NCBI RefSeq assembly: GCF_029227915.1
Contig: NC_079888.1
Span: 992,001 to 1,056,000, forward strand
Direction of reading: 5' to 3'
Length of the DNA stretch: 64,000 nucleotides
DNA from: Hydractinia symbiolongicarpus
Lineage: Eukaryota; Cnidaria; Hydrozoa; Anthoathecata; Hydractiniidae
Below are positions 38,912-51,285 of this stretch, in pieces. A program made the translations under genes and the position numbers. Each line of letters starts with the position of its first letter. Within the stretch, counting starts at the first letter, position 1. The notes beneath the pieces are model-generated. The model worked only from the letters and a program-made list of their open reading frames with translations. It did not search any database and was not told the DNA's origin.

Positions 38912-39799
38912 TCATCGATTGATCCCCGAATGAGCAACAAAGAGTTTACATAGGCAGTATACTTCAACGTGCCTGATAACAAATTTGAATTTTTTTAGAT
39001 CTGTCACATTTTTCACACACGCAGGTTGGTAATTCCAGGCTAGGCCAGGGCGAAATTGAAAAGAATTCTGCCCGATACTGCTTATAGAGGGTGGAATGAC
39101 CAGTACAGTACCACTCCTAAGACTGTAAGCAGTCTCCTTCTTTCGAAAAATATTTCACATTAATTCAGGATTCAATCCTTGAAGACACTTATAAATTTCA
39201 GTTACAAGGCTTTTCAGATTTTTATTATGGATATGCATCATACTAGATATTTCCAGTATTTCTGTATAGGTTTTCTGCACCAGACCAGTTTTTGCACACA
39301 ACGCTTTTTTATGGGTTGCCGTAATGCGATTGTGTGCCTGTTTGCTGCAAAACATCCACACAAGAAGGCAATAATTGAAACAAGGTAAAATAAATGAGTT
39401 AAATAATAAATTAATCTGGTCCTGTTTGAGAAAATTTCGTATCCTCAGGAGTGCTTTTGTCTTTGAGGAAGCACTTTTGCACATCCCTTTTACGTGAGGG
39501 TAAAATGAACGTTTTTCATCCAGAGTAATACGTAGTAACTTAACTTGTTTTGATGGAGCAATAGAAGATGAGCCAATCTGAATGCTGATATTGCCAACAT
39601 CAGCTCCCAGAATTATCATCTGAAACATGCTTGGATTTGCAACCATACCATTTGAGTTAAACCAGTTTACCACTTTGACTATGTCAGAGTGCAAACTTTC
39701 TAGAACAGCAGTAATACTACTCTTACAACTAAAAATGGTGTTGCCGTCGGCAAAGTTGCAGATATGACCCTCTAATAACAGGAACAAAGAATCATTAAT
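38912..39799 (-). pseudogene. Reverse transcriptase (ORF2) C-terminal fragment, inactivated
   Basis: The frame is open from the truncation point (39799) to an in-frame TGA at 39155-39157 (codon 215), and then continues in the same frame to a second TGA at 38912-38914. That gives 295 codon positions before the final stop. Counting from the first residue, positions 16-19 read FADG where LINE reverse transcriptases have the catalytic F/Y-A-D-D. The second Asp of the metal-binding pair is Gly (GGC at 39743-39745, one transition from GAC). Then come the thumb-like region with NWFNSNGMVANP (about 43-54) and the C-terminal region with ALLRIRNFLKQDQ, CFNYC and WMFCSKQAHN. After the stop, YSLRSG and an F-FRPGLAWN motif still match what these proteins carry, so the TGA is an internal disruption (perhaps a former TGG), not the natural end. 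Endonuclease domain, ORF1 and most of the reverse transcriptase are missing. It cannot be active. Confidence 0.9.
39155..39157 (-). other. Premature TGA stop in the reverse transcriptase remnant
   Basis: This in-frame TGA follows the residues LNPELM. Translation past it in the same frame gives recognisable family sequence (NIFRKKETAYSLRSG), and the next stop comes 80 codons later at 38912-38914. Related elements commonly have a Trp near this position, so a TGG-to-TGA change is likely; that last point is inference. Confidence 0.75.
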
Positions 39800-41457
39800 A
39801 TCAGGTCACTGTCCAGAATCAGTTCAACTAAGTCCCACAGTCAATCGGTTCACCGTTAAAAGCGATACAACTTAGTATTATCGGAACAAAAACACTAATT
39901 ACATGTTGGTACGAATATGTGACGCAACCGTTGCAACTCAAACGGATTGACACCGTTAATAAGACAATGAAATGTAGTTTTTGAACTGTCTCTATTTCTT
40001 CAACGCGAACTAACAGCTAGGATTAGTTCCACAGTAAAAAATGACTTATTTATCTTAATTTTTAAATGAAGCGCTACCACAGCGCCCAGTGTAACCGCTG
40101 AGTTCCAGCAATCATGTCAAATTAAGAAGATTGTCATTCCTTTAAGATCCAAGCGGCTCATTTATCACATTTAACAGGTCACAGTCCAGAATCAGTTCAA
40201 TTAAGTCCCACAGTCAATCGTTTCACTTTTAAAAGCGATACAACTTAGTAAAAGGGGGAGAAATCGCTAAATAAATATTGGTACGAATATGTGCCGCAAC
40301 CGTTGTAACTCAAACGGATTGACACCGTTAGAAAGTCAATGAAATGTAGTTTTTGAAACTGTCTCTATTTCTTCAACGCGAACTAACAGCTAGGATTAGT
40401 TCCACAGTAAAAAATGACTTATTTATCTTAATTTTTAAATGAAGCGCTACCACAGCGCCCAGTGTATCCGCTGAGTTCCAGCAATCATGTCAAATTAAGA
40501 AGATTGTCATTCCTTTAAGATCCAAGCGGCTCATTTATCACATTTAACAGGTCACAGTCCAGAATCAGTTCAATTAAGTCCCACAGTCAATCGTTTCACT
40601 TTTAAAAGCGATACAACTTAGTATTATCGGAACAAAAACACTAATTACATGTTGGTACGGATATGTGACGCAACCGTTGTAACTCAAACGGATTGACACC
40701 GTTAGAAAGTCAATGAAATGTAGTTTTTGAAACTGTCTCTACTTCTTCAGTGCGAACTAACGGCTAGGATTAGTCCCACAGTAAAAAATGACTTATTTAT
40801 CTTAATTTTTAAATAAAGCGCTCCCACACCGCCACGTGTAATCCCTGAGTTCCAGCAATCACGTCAAATTAAGAAGAATGTCATTCCTTGGAGTCGAATT
40901 GGCTCATTTATCATATTTATCAAGTCACAGTCCAGAATCAGTTCAACTAAGCCCCACAGTCAATCGGTTCACCGTTAAAAGCGATACAACTTAGTAATAT
41001 CGGAACAAAGGCACTAAATACATGTTGGTACGAATATGTGACGCAACTGTTGTAACTCAAACGGATTGACACCCTTAAAAAGTCAATGAAATGTAGTTTT
41101 TGAAACTGTCTCTATTTCTTCAGTGCGAACTAACGGCTAGAATTGGTCCCACAGTAAAAAATGACATATTTATCCTAATTTTTAAATAAAGCGCTTCCAC
41201 ACCGCCCAGTGTAATCGCTGAGTTCCAGCAATCATGTCAAATTAAGAAGAATGTCATTCTTTAAAGTCCAATTGGCTCATTTATCACATTTATCAATCCA
41301 CAGTCCAGAATCAATTCAACTAAGTCCCACAGTCAATCGATTCACCGTTAAAAGCGATACAACTTAGTAATGTCGGACAAAAAATCACTAATTACATGTC
41401 GGTACGATCATGTGACGCAACCGTTGTACCTCAAACGGATTGACACCGCTAGAAAGT
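39800..41457. repeat. Diverged satellite between retrotransposon and duplication copy B
   Basis: About 4.5 monomers. Two consecutive copies (from about 39950 and 40320) share cttcaacgcgaactaacag, ggattagttccacag and ttaagatccaagcggc, a local tandem duplication. An unusual gtaaaagggggagaaatcg variant appears at about 40246. Later copies (caagtcacag, gaacaaaggcac, ggacaaaaaatcac) link this stretch to the subfamilies found right of 45 kb. No gene is seen. Confidence 0.85.
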
Positions 41458-44400
41458 CAATGAAATGTAGTTTTTGAAACTGTCTCTATTTCTTCAGCGT
41501 GAACAAACGGCTAGGATTGGTCCCACAGTAAAAATTGACTTATTAATCTTACTTTTTAAATGAAGCGCTACCACACCGCCCAGTGTAATCGCTGAGTACC
41601 AGCAATCCTGTCAAATTAAGAAAAATGTCATTCCTTGGAGTCCAATTGGCTCATTTATCACATTTATCAGGTCACAGTCCAGAATCAGTTCAACTAAGTC
41701 CCACAGTCAATCGGTTCACCGTTAAAAGCGATACAACTTAGTAATATCGGAACAAAATCACTAAATACATGTTGGTACGATTATGTGACACAATCATTGT
41801 AACTCAAACGGATTGACACCGTTAGAAAGTCAATGAAATGTAGTTTTTGAAACTGTCTCTATTTCTTCAGCGCGAACTAGCGCCTAGGATTGGTCCCACA
41901 GTAAAAAATGACTTATTTATCTAAATTTTTAAATAAACCGCTACCACAGGGTGCAGTGTAATCGTTGAGTTCCGGCAATCATGTGGAGTTAAAAAGAATG
42001 TTATTTCTTGGAGTTTAATTGGCCCATTTATCACATTTATAAGGTCACAGTCCAGAATCAGTTCAACTAAGTCCCACAGTCAATCGGTTCACCTTTAAAA
42101 GCGATACAACTTAGTAATATCGGAACAAAATCACTAAATACATGTTGGTACGAATATGTGACACGATCGTTGTAACTCAAACGGATTGACACCGTTAAAA
42201 AGTCAATGAAATGTAGTTTTTGAAACTGTCTCTATTTCTTCAGCGCGAACTAACGGCTAGGATTGGTCCCACAGTGAAAAATGACTTATTTATCTAAATT
42301 TTTATATGAAGCGCTACCACAGGGTCCAGTGTAATCGTTGAGTTCCGGGAATCATGTCGAGTTAAAAAGAATGTTATTTCTTGGAGTCCAATTGGCTCAT
42401 TTATCACATTTATAAGGTCACAGTCCAGAATCAGTTCAATTAAGTCCCACAGTCAATCGTTTCACTTTTAAAAGCGATACAACATAGTAATATCGGAAAA
42501 AATCGCTAAATACATGTTGGTACAAATATGTGAAGCAACCGTTGTAACTCAAACGGATTGACACCGTTAGAAAGTCAATGAAAGGTAGTTTTTGAAACTG
42601 TCTCTATTTCTTCGGCGTGAACTAACGGATAGGATTGTTCCCACAGTAAAAAATGACTTATTTATCGAAATTTTTAAATTAAGCGCTACCACAGGGTCCA
42701 GTGTAATCGCTGAGTTTCGGCAATCACGTCGAGTTAAAAAGAATGTTATTTCTTGGAGTCCAATTGGCTCATTTATCACATTTATCAGGTCACAGTCCAG
42801 AATCAGTTCAACTATGTCCCACAGTCAATCGGTTCACCGTTAAAAGCGATACAACTTAGTAATATCGAAACAAAATCACTAAATACATGTTGGTACGAAT
42901 ATGTGACACAATCGTTGTAACTCAAACGGATTGACACCGTTAGAAAGTCATTGAAATGTAGTTTTTGAAACTGTCTCTATTTCTTCAGCGTGAACTAACG
43001 GCTAGGATTAGTCCCACAGTAAAAAATGACTTATTAATCTTAATTTTTATATGAAGCGCTACCACACCGCCCAGTGTATTCGCTGAGTACCAGCAATTCT
43101 GTCAAATTAAGACGAATGTCATTCCTTGGAGTCCAATTGGCTCATTTATCACATTTATCAGGTCACAGTCCAGAATCAGTTCAACTAAGCCCCACAGTCA
43201 ATCGTTTTACCGTTGAAAGCGATACAACTTAGTAATATCGGAACAAAATCACTAAATACATGTTGGTACGAATATGTGACACAATCGTTGTGACTCAAAC
43301 GGATTGACACCGTTAGAAAGTCAATGAAATGTAGTTTGTGAAACTGTCTTAATTTCTTTAGCGCGAACTAACGGTCAGGATTGGTCCCACAGTGAAAAAT
43401 GACTTATTTATCTAAATTTTTAAATGAAGCGCTTACACAGGGTCCAGTGTAATCGTTGAGTTCCGGGAATCATGTCGAGTTAAAAAGAATGTTATATCTT
43501 GGAGTCCAATTGGCTCATTTATCCCTATTAAAAGGTCACAGTCCAGAATCAGTTCAATTAAGTCCCACAGTCAATCGTTTCACTTTTAAAAGCGATATAA
43601 CTTAGTAATATCGGAAAAAATCGCTAAATACATGTTGGTACAAATATGTGAAGCAATCGTTGTAACTCAAACGGATTGACACGGTTAGAAAGTCAATGAA
43701 AGGTAGTTTTTGAAACTGTCTCTATTTCTTCGGCGTGAACTAACGGATAGGATTGTTCTCACAGTAAAAAATGACTTATTTATCGAAATTTTTAAATGAA
43801 GCGCTACCACAGGGTCCAGTGTAATCGCTGAGTTCCCGCAATCACGTCGAGTTAAAAAGAATGTTATTTCTTGGAATCCAATTGGCTCATTTATCACATT
43901 TATCAGGTCACAGTCCAGAATCAGTTCAACTAAGCCCCACAGTCAATCGGTTCACCGTTAAAAGCGATACAACTTAGTAATATCGGAACAAAATTACTAA
44001 ATACATGTTGGTACGAATATGTGACGCAACCGTTGTAACTCAAACGGATTGCCACCGTTAAAAAGACAATGAAATATAGTTTTTGAAACTGTCTCTATTT
44101 CTTCAGCGTGAACTAACGGCTAGGATTGGTCCCACAGTAAAAAATGACTTAGTAATCTTAATTTTCAAATGAAGCGCTACCACACCGCCCAGTGTAATCG
44201 CTGAGTTCCGGGAATCATGTCGAGTTAAAAAGAATGTTATTTCTTGGTGTCCAAATGGCTCATTTATCACATTTATAAGATCATAGTCCAGAATCAGTTC
44301 AATTAAGTCCCACAGTCAATCGTTTCACTGTTAAAAGCGATACAACTTAGTAATGTCGGAACAAAATCACTAAATACATGTTGGTACGAATATGTGACGC

Positions 44401-45105
44401 AACCGTTGTAACTCAAACGGATTGACACCGTTAAAAAGACAATAAAATGTAGTTTTTGAAACTGTCTCTATTTCTTTAGCGTGAACTAACGGCTAGGATT
44501 GGTCCCACAGTAAAAAATGACTTATTAATCTTAATTTTTAAATGAAACGTTACCACACCGCCCATAGTAAACGCTGAGTTCCAGCAATCCTGTCAAATTA
44601 AGAAGAATGTCATTCCTTTGAGTCCAATTGGCTCATTTATCACATTTATCAGGTCACAGTCCAGAATCAGTTCAACTAAGTCCCACAGTCAATCCGTTCA
44701 CCGTTAAATACGATACAACTTAGTAAGATCGGAACAAATCGTTAAATACATGTTGGTACGAATACGTGACGTAATCGTTGACACTCAAACAGATTGACAC
44801 CGTTAGAAAGTCAATGAAATGTAGTTTTTGAGACTTTCTCTATACCTTCAGTGCCAACTAACGGCTAGAATGGTCCCACAGTAAAAAATGACTTATTTAT
44901 CTAAATTTTTAAATGAAGCGCTACCACAGGGTCCAGTGTAATCGTTGAGTTCCGGCAATCATGTCGAGTTAAAAAGAATGTTATTTCTTGGAGTCCAATT
45001 GGCTCATTTATCACATTCATAAAGACACAGTCCAGAATCAGTTGAATTAAGTCCCACAGTCAATCGTTTCACTTTTAAAAGCGATACAACTTAGTAATAT
45101 CGGAA
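41458..45105. repeat. Segmental duplication, copy B (3,648 bp)
   Basis: This is the partner of 33705-37352, in the same orientation. The offset of 7,753 bp minus the 1,040-bp retrotransposon is 6,713 bp, which equals 18 monomers of 372.9 bp. The duplication is therefore in register with the satellite, as expected from unequal exchange or conversion between arrays. Both edges are sharp and fall inside monomers. On the left, caccgctagaaagtcaatg in B faces cacctttaaaaagacaatg in A. On the right, cggaacaaaggc in B faces cggaaaaaatcg in A. Copy B also has a small local change, gttgacactc, at about 44779 where A has gttgtaactc. Confidence 0.9.
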
Positions 45106-47224
45106 CAAAGGCACTAAATACATGTTGGTACGAATATGTGACGCAACTGTTGTAACTCAAACGGATTGACACCGCTAGAAAGTCAATGAAATGTAGTTTT
45201 TGAAACAGTAACTATTTCTTCAGTGCGAACTAACGGCTAGGATTGGTCCCACAGTAAAAAATGACTTATTTATCTTAATTTTTAAATAAAGCGCTACCAC
45301 ACCGCCAAGTGTAATCCCTGAGTTCCAGCAATCACGTCAAATTAAGAAGAATGTCATTCCTTGGAGTTGAATTGGCTCATTTATCTCATTTATCAAGTCA
45401 CAGTCCAGAATCAGTTCAACTAAGCCCCACAGTCAATCGGTTCACCGTTAAAAGCGATACAACTTAGTAATATCGGAACAAAGGCACTAAATACATGTTG
45501 GTACGAATATGTGACGCAACTGTTGTAACTCAAACGGATTGACACCTTTAAAAAGTCAATGAAATGTAGTTTTTGAAACTGTCTCTATTTCTTCAGCGCG
45601 AACTAACGGCTAGGATTGGTCCAGCAGTAAAAAATGACTTATTTATCTTAATTTTTAAATAAAGCGCTACCACACCGCCCAGTGTAATCGCTGAGTTCCA
45701 GCAATCATGTCAAATTAAGAAGATTGTCATTCCTTTGAGACCAAGCGGCTCATTTATCACATTTAACAAGTCACAGTCCAGAATCAGTTCAATTAAGTGC
45801 CACAGTCAATCGTTTTACTTTTAAAAGCTATACCACTTAGTAATAGCGGGAGAAATCGCTAAATACATATTGGTACGAATATGTGACGCAACTGTTGTAA
45901 CTCAAACGGATTGACACCCTTAGAAAGTCAATGAAATGTAGTTTTTGAAACTGTCTCTATTTCTACAGTGCGAACTAACGGCTAGGATTAGTCCCACAGT
46001 AAAAAATGACTTATTAATCTTAATTTTTAAATGAAGCGCTACCACAGGGCCCAGTGTAATCGCTGAGTTCCAGCAATCATGTCAAATTAAGAAGAATGTC
46101 ATTCTTTGGAGTCCAATTGCCTCATTTATCACATTTATCAATCCACAGTCCAGAATCAATTCAACTAAGTCCCACAGTCAATCGATTCACCGTTAAAAGC
46201 GATACAACTTAGTAATGTCGGACAAAAAATCACTAAGTACATGTCGGTACGAATATGTGACGCAACCGTTGTACCTCAAACGGATTGAAACCGCTAGAAA
46301 GTCAATGAAATGTAGTTTTTGAAACAGTAACTATTTCTTCAGTGCGAACTAACGGCTAGGATTGGTCCCACAGTAAAAAATGACTTATTTATCTTAATTT
46401 TTAAATAAAGCGCTACCACACCGCCAAGTGTAATCCCTGAGTTCCAGCAATCACGTCAAATTAAGAAGAATGTCATTTCTTGGAGTTGAATTGGCTCATT
46501 TATCTCATTTATCAAGTCACAGTCCAGAATCAGTTCAACTAAGCCCCACAGTCAATCGGTTCACCGTTAAAAGCGATACAACTTAGTAATATCGGAACAA
46601 ACGCACTAAATACATGTTGGTACGAATATGTGACGCAACTGTTGTAACTCAATCGGATTGACACCGCTAGAAAGTCAATGAAATGTAGTTTTTGAAACAG
46701 TAACTATTTCTTCAGTGCGAACTAACGGCTAGGATTGGTCCCACAGTAAAAAATGACTTATTTATCTTAATTTTTAAATAAAGCGCTACCACACCGCCAA
46801 GTGTAATCCCTGAGTTCCAGCAATCACGTCAAATTAAGAAGAATGTCATTCCTTGGAGTTGAATTGGCTCATTTATCTCATTTATCAAGTCACAGTCCAG
46901 AATCAGTTCAACTAAGCCCCACAGTCAATCGGTTCACCGTTAAAAGCGATACAACTTAGTAATATCGCAACAAAGGCACTAAATACATGTTGGTACGAAT
47001 ATGTGACGCAACTGTTGTAACTCAAACGGATTGACACCCTTAAAAAGTCAATGAAATGTAGTTTTTGAAATTGTCTCTATTTCTTCAGCGCGAACTAACG
47101 GCTAGGATTGGTCCCACAGTAAAAAATTACTTATTTATCTTAATTTTTAAATAAAGCGCTACCACACCGCCCAGTGTAATCGCTGAGTTCCAGCAATCAT
47201 GTCAAATTAAGAAGATTGTCATTC

Positions 47225-50200
47225 CTTTGAGACCAAGCGGCTCATTTATCACATTTAACAGGTCACAGTCCAGAATCAGTTCAATTAAGTCCCACAGTCA
47301 ATCGTTTTACTTTTAAAAGCTATACAACTTAGTAATAGCGGGAGAAATCGCTAAATACATATTGGTACGAATATCTGACGCAACTGTTGTAACTCAAACG
47401 GATTGACACCCTCAGAAAGTCAATGAAATGTAGTTTTTGAAACTGTCTCTATTTCTACAGTGCAAACTAACGGCTAGGATTGGTCCCACAGTAAAAAATG
47501 ACTTATTAATCTTAATTTTTAAATGAAGCGCTACCACAGCGCCCAGTGTAATTGCTGAGTCCCAGCAATCATGTCGAAATAAGTAGAAAGTAATTCCTTG
47601 GAGTCCAATTGGCTCATTTATCACATTTATCAGGTCACAGTCCAGAATCAGTTGAACTAAGTCCCACAGTCAATCAGTTCACCGTTAAAAGCGATACAAC
47701 TTAGTAATATCGGAACAAAATCACTAAATACATTTTGGTACGAATATGTGACGCAACCGTTGTAACTCAAACGGATTGCCACCGTTAAAAAGACAATGAA
47801 ATGTAGTTTTTGAAACTGTCACTATTTCTTCAGCGTGAACTAACGGCTAGGATTGGTCCGAAAGTAAAAAATGACTTAGTAATCTTAATATTCAAATTTA
47901 GCGCTACCACACCGCCCAGTGTAATCGCTGAGTTCCAGCAATCGTGTCAAATTAAGAAGAATGTCATTCCTTGGAGTCCAATTGGCTCATTTATCACATT
48001 TATCAGGTCACAGTCCAGAATCAGTTCAACTAAGTCCCACAGTCAATCGGTTCACCGGTAAAAGCGATACAACTTAGTAATATCGGAACAAAATCACTAA
48101 ATACATGTTGGTACGAATATGTGACGCAACCGTTGTAACTCAAACGGATTGACACCGTTAGAAAGTCAATGAAATGTAGTTTTTGAAACTGTATCTATTT
48201 CTTCAGCGCCAACTAACGGCTAGGGTTGCTCCCACAGTTAAAAATGACTTATTTATCATAATTTTTAAATGCAGCGCTACCACAGCGCCCAGTGTAACCG
48301 ATGAGTTCCAGCAATCATATCAAATTAAGACGATTGTCATTCCTTTGAGACCAAGCGGCTCATTTATCACATCTAACAGATCACAGTCCAGAGTCAGTTC
48401 AATTAAGTCCCACAGTCAATCGTTTCACTTTTAAAAGCGATACAATTAGTAATAGCGGAAGAAATCGCTAAATACATGTTGGTACGGATATGTGACGCAA
48501 CCGTTGTAACTCAAACGGATTGACACCGTTAAAAAATCAATGAAATGTAGTTTTTGAAACTGTCTCTATTTCTTCAGTGCGAACTAACGGCTAGCATTGG
48601 TCCCACAGTAAAAAATGACTTATTTATCTTATTTTTTAAATAAAGCGCTACCACACCGCCAAGTGTAATCCCTGAGTTCCAGCAATCACGTCAAATTAAG
48701 AAGAATGTCATTCCTTGGAGTCGAATTGGCTCATTTATCACATTTATCAAGTCACAGTCCAGAATCAGTTCAACTAAGCCCCACAGTCAATCGGTTCACC
48801 GTGCGATACAACTTAGTAATATCGGAACAAAGGCACTAAATACATGTTGGTACGAATATGTGACGCAACTGTTGTAACTCAAACGGATTGACACCCTTAA
48901 AAAGTCAATAAAATGTAGTTTTTGAAACTGTCTCTATTTCTTCAGCGCGAACTAACGGCTAGGATTGGTCCCACAGTAAAAAATTACTTATTTATCTTAA
49001 TTTTTAAATAAAGCGCTACCACACCGCCCAGTGTAATCGCTGAGTTCCAGCAATCATGTCAAATTAAGAAGATTGTCATTCCTTTGAGACCAAGCGGCTC
49101 ATTTATCACATTTAACAGGTCGCAGTCCAGAATCAGTTCAATTAAGTCCCACAGTCAATCGTTTTACTTTTAAAAGCGATACAACTTAGTAATATCGGAA
49201 CAAAATCACTAAATACATGTTGGTACGAATATGTGACGCAACCGTTGTAACTCAAACGGATTGACACCGTTAGAAAGTCAATGAAATGTAGTTTTCGAAA
49301 CTGTATCTATTTCTTCAGCGTCAACTAACGGCTAGGGTTGCTCCCACAGTTAAAAATGACTTATTTATCATAATTTTTAAATGAAGCACTACCACAGCGC
49401 CCAGTGTAACCGCTGAGTTCCAGCAATCATGTCAAATTAAGACGATTGTCATTCCTTTGAGACCAAGCGGCTCATTTATCACAACTAACAGGTCACAGTC
49501 CAGAGTCAGTTCAATTAAGTCCCACAGTCAATCGTTTCACTTTTAAAAGCGATACAACTTAGTAATAGCGGAAGAAATCGCTAAATACATGTTGGTACGG
49601 ATATGTGACGCAACCGTTGTAACTCAAACGGATTAACACCGTTAGAAAGTCAATGAAATGTAGTTTTTGAAACTGTCTCTATTTCTTCAGTGCGAACTAA
49701 CGGCTAGGATTGGTCCCACAGTAAAAAATGACTTATTTATCTTAATTTTTAAATAAAGCGCTACCACACCGCCAAGTGTAATCGCTGAGTTCCAGCAATC
49801 ATGTCAAATTAAGAAGATTGTCATTCCTTTGAGACCAAGCGGCTCATTTATCACATTTAACAGGTCACAGTCCAGAATCAGTTCAATTAAGTCCCACAGT
49901 CAATCGTTTTACTTTTAAAAGCGATACAACTTAGTAATAGCGGGAGAAATCGCTAAATACATATTGGTACGAATATGTGACGCAACTGTTGTAACTCAAA
50001 CGGATTGACACCCTTAGAAAGTCAATGAAATGTAGTTTTTGAAACTGTCTCTATTTCTACAGTGAGAACTAACGGCTAGAATTGGTCCCACAGTAAAAAA
50101 TGACTTATTAATCTTAATTTTTAAATGAAGCGCTACCACAGCGCCCAGTGTAATTGCTGAGTCCCAGCAATCATGTCGAAATAAGAAGAAAGTCATTCCT

Positions 50201-51285
50201 TGGAGTCCAATTGGCTCATTTATCACATTTATCAGGTCACAGTCCAGAATCAGTTGAACTAAGTCCCACAGTCAATCAGTTCACCGTTAAAAGCGATACA
50301 ACTTAGTAATATCGGAACAAAATCACTAAATACATTTTGGTACGAATATGTGACGCAACCGTTGTAACTCAAACGGATTGCCACCGTTAAAAAGACAATG
50401 AAATGTAGTTTTTGAAACTGTCTCTATTTCTTCAGCGTGAACTAACGGCTAGGATTGGTCCGACAGTAAAAAATGACTTAGTAATCCTAATTTTCAAATG
50501 AAGCGCTACCACACCACCCAGTGTAATCGCTGAGTTCCAGCAATCGTGTCAAATTAAGAAGAATGTCATTCCTTGGAGTCCAATTGGCTCATTTATCACA
50601 TTTATCAGGTCACAGTCCAGAATCAGTTCAACTAAGTCCCACAGTCAATCGGTTCACCGTTAAAAGCCATACAACTTAGTAATATCGGAACAAAATCACT
50701 AAATACATGTTGGTACGAATATGTGACGCAACCGTTGTAACTCAAACGGATTGACACCGTTAGAAAGTCAATGAAATGTAGTTTTTGAAACTGTATCTAT
50801 TTCTTCAGCGCCAACTAACGGCTAGGGTTGCTCCCACAGTTAAAAATGACTTATTTATCATAAATTTTAAATGAAGCGCTACCACAGCGCCCAGTGTAAC
50901 CGCTGAGTTCCAGCAATCATGTCAAATTAAGACCATTGTCATTCCTTTGAGACCAAGCGGCTCATTTATCACATCTAACAGGTCACAGTCCAGAGTCAGT
51001 TCAATTAAGTCCCACAGTCAATCGTTTCACTTTTAAACGCGATACAACTTAGTAATAGCGGAAGAAATCGCTAAATACATGTTGGTACGGATATGTGACG
51101 CAACCGTTGTAACTCAAACGGATTGACACCGTTAGAAAGTCAATGAAATGTAGTTTTTGAAACTGTCTCTATTTCTTCAGTGCGAACTAACGGCTAGGAT
51201 TGGTCCCACAGTAAAAAATGACTTATTTATCTTAATTTTTAAATAAAGCGCTACCACACCGCCAAGTGTAATCGCTGAGTTCCAG
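47225..51285. repeat. 7-monomer tandem duplication (2602-bp offset)
   Basis: 47225-48685 corresponds to about 49825-51285 at a constant 2602 bp. Shared features in order are agcgggagaaatcg with acatattggtacg, a monomer with cagcgcccagtgtaattgctgag and gtcgaaataag, acattttggtacg, cggattgccacc, and then the C-type monomer. The segment between (about 48690-49820) holds monomers without such a partner. The block illustrates duplication of long stretches in register. Confidence 0.75.
47682..47846. other. Cluster of five CCGTT/AACGG pentamers
   Basis: Within 165 bp of the satellite the pentamer AACGG, in either orientation, occurs at 47682, 47757, 47770, 47782 and 47841. Four of these fit YAACGG, the core bound by Myb-type DNA-binding domains. 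The pair at 47757 and 47770 forms an inverted repeat (CCGTT-N8-AACGG). The cluster spans the monomer boundary chosen here and recurs in many, though not all, copies; subfamilies with cgtttcac or atcgttg lose one site each. Binding is not shown. Confidence 0.3.

Larger units (their letters stand above)
38760..39799 (-). mobile_element. 5'-truncated non-LTR (LINE-type) retrotransposon fragment
   Basis: A 1,040-bp insertion unrelated to the satellite. On the minus strand it reads reverse transcriptase C-terminal coding sequence (39799 to 38912), about 100 bp of 3' untranslated sequence, then an A-rich tail of AAAT/AAATA-like units (plus-strand T-rich run ending at 38760). A 5' end cut inside ORF2 and an A-rich 3' tail are the hallmarks of target-primed insertion by LINEs. 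The satellite resumes in exact phase and I see no target-site duplication of useful length. The protein style (INDS, then FAD-, a WF-NSN-MVANP stretch, CFNYC and W-FCSKQAHN) is that of CR1/L2/Jockey-type elements of aquatic invertebrates. I cannot assign the family. It is the only such insertion in 64 kb. Confidence 0.92.

Noticed and set aside
39179-39388. 69-codon + frame inside the retrotransposon
   Set aside because: It lies antisense to the reverse transcriptase remnant, which has recognisable protein motifs; it is a shadow frame.
38760-39799. LTR retrotransposon or endogenous retrovirus
   Set aside because: There are no flanking direct terminal repeats, and no protease, RNase H or integrase motifs. 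The A-rich tail and the LINE-style reverse transcriptase C-terminus fit a non-LTR element instead.
40240-40265. G-rich run as a possible quadruplex
   Set aside because: There is only one run of five G at about 40250, with no further G tracts nearby; it looks like a private mutation of the repeat.
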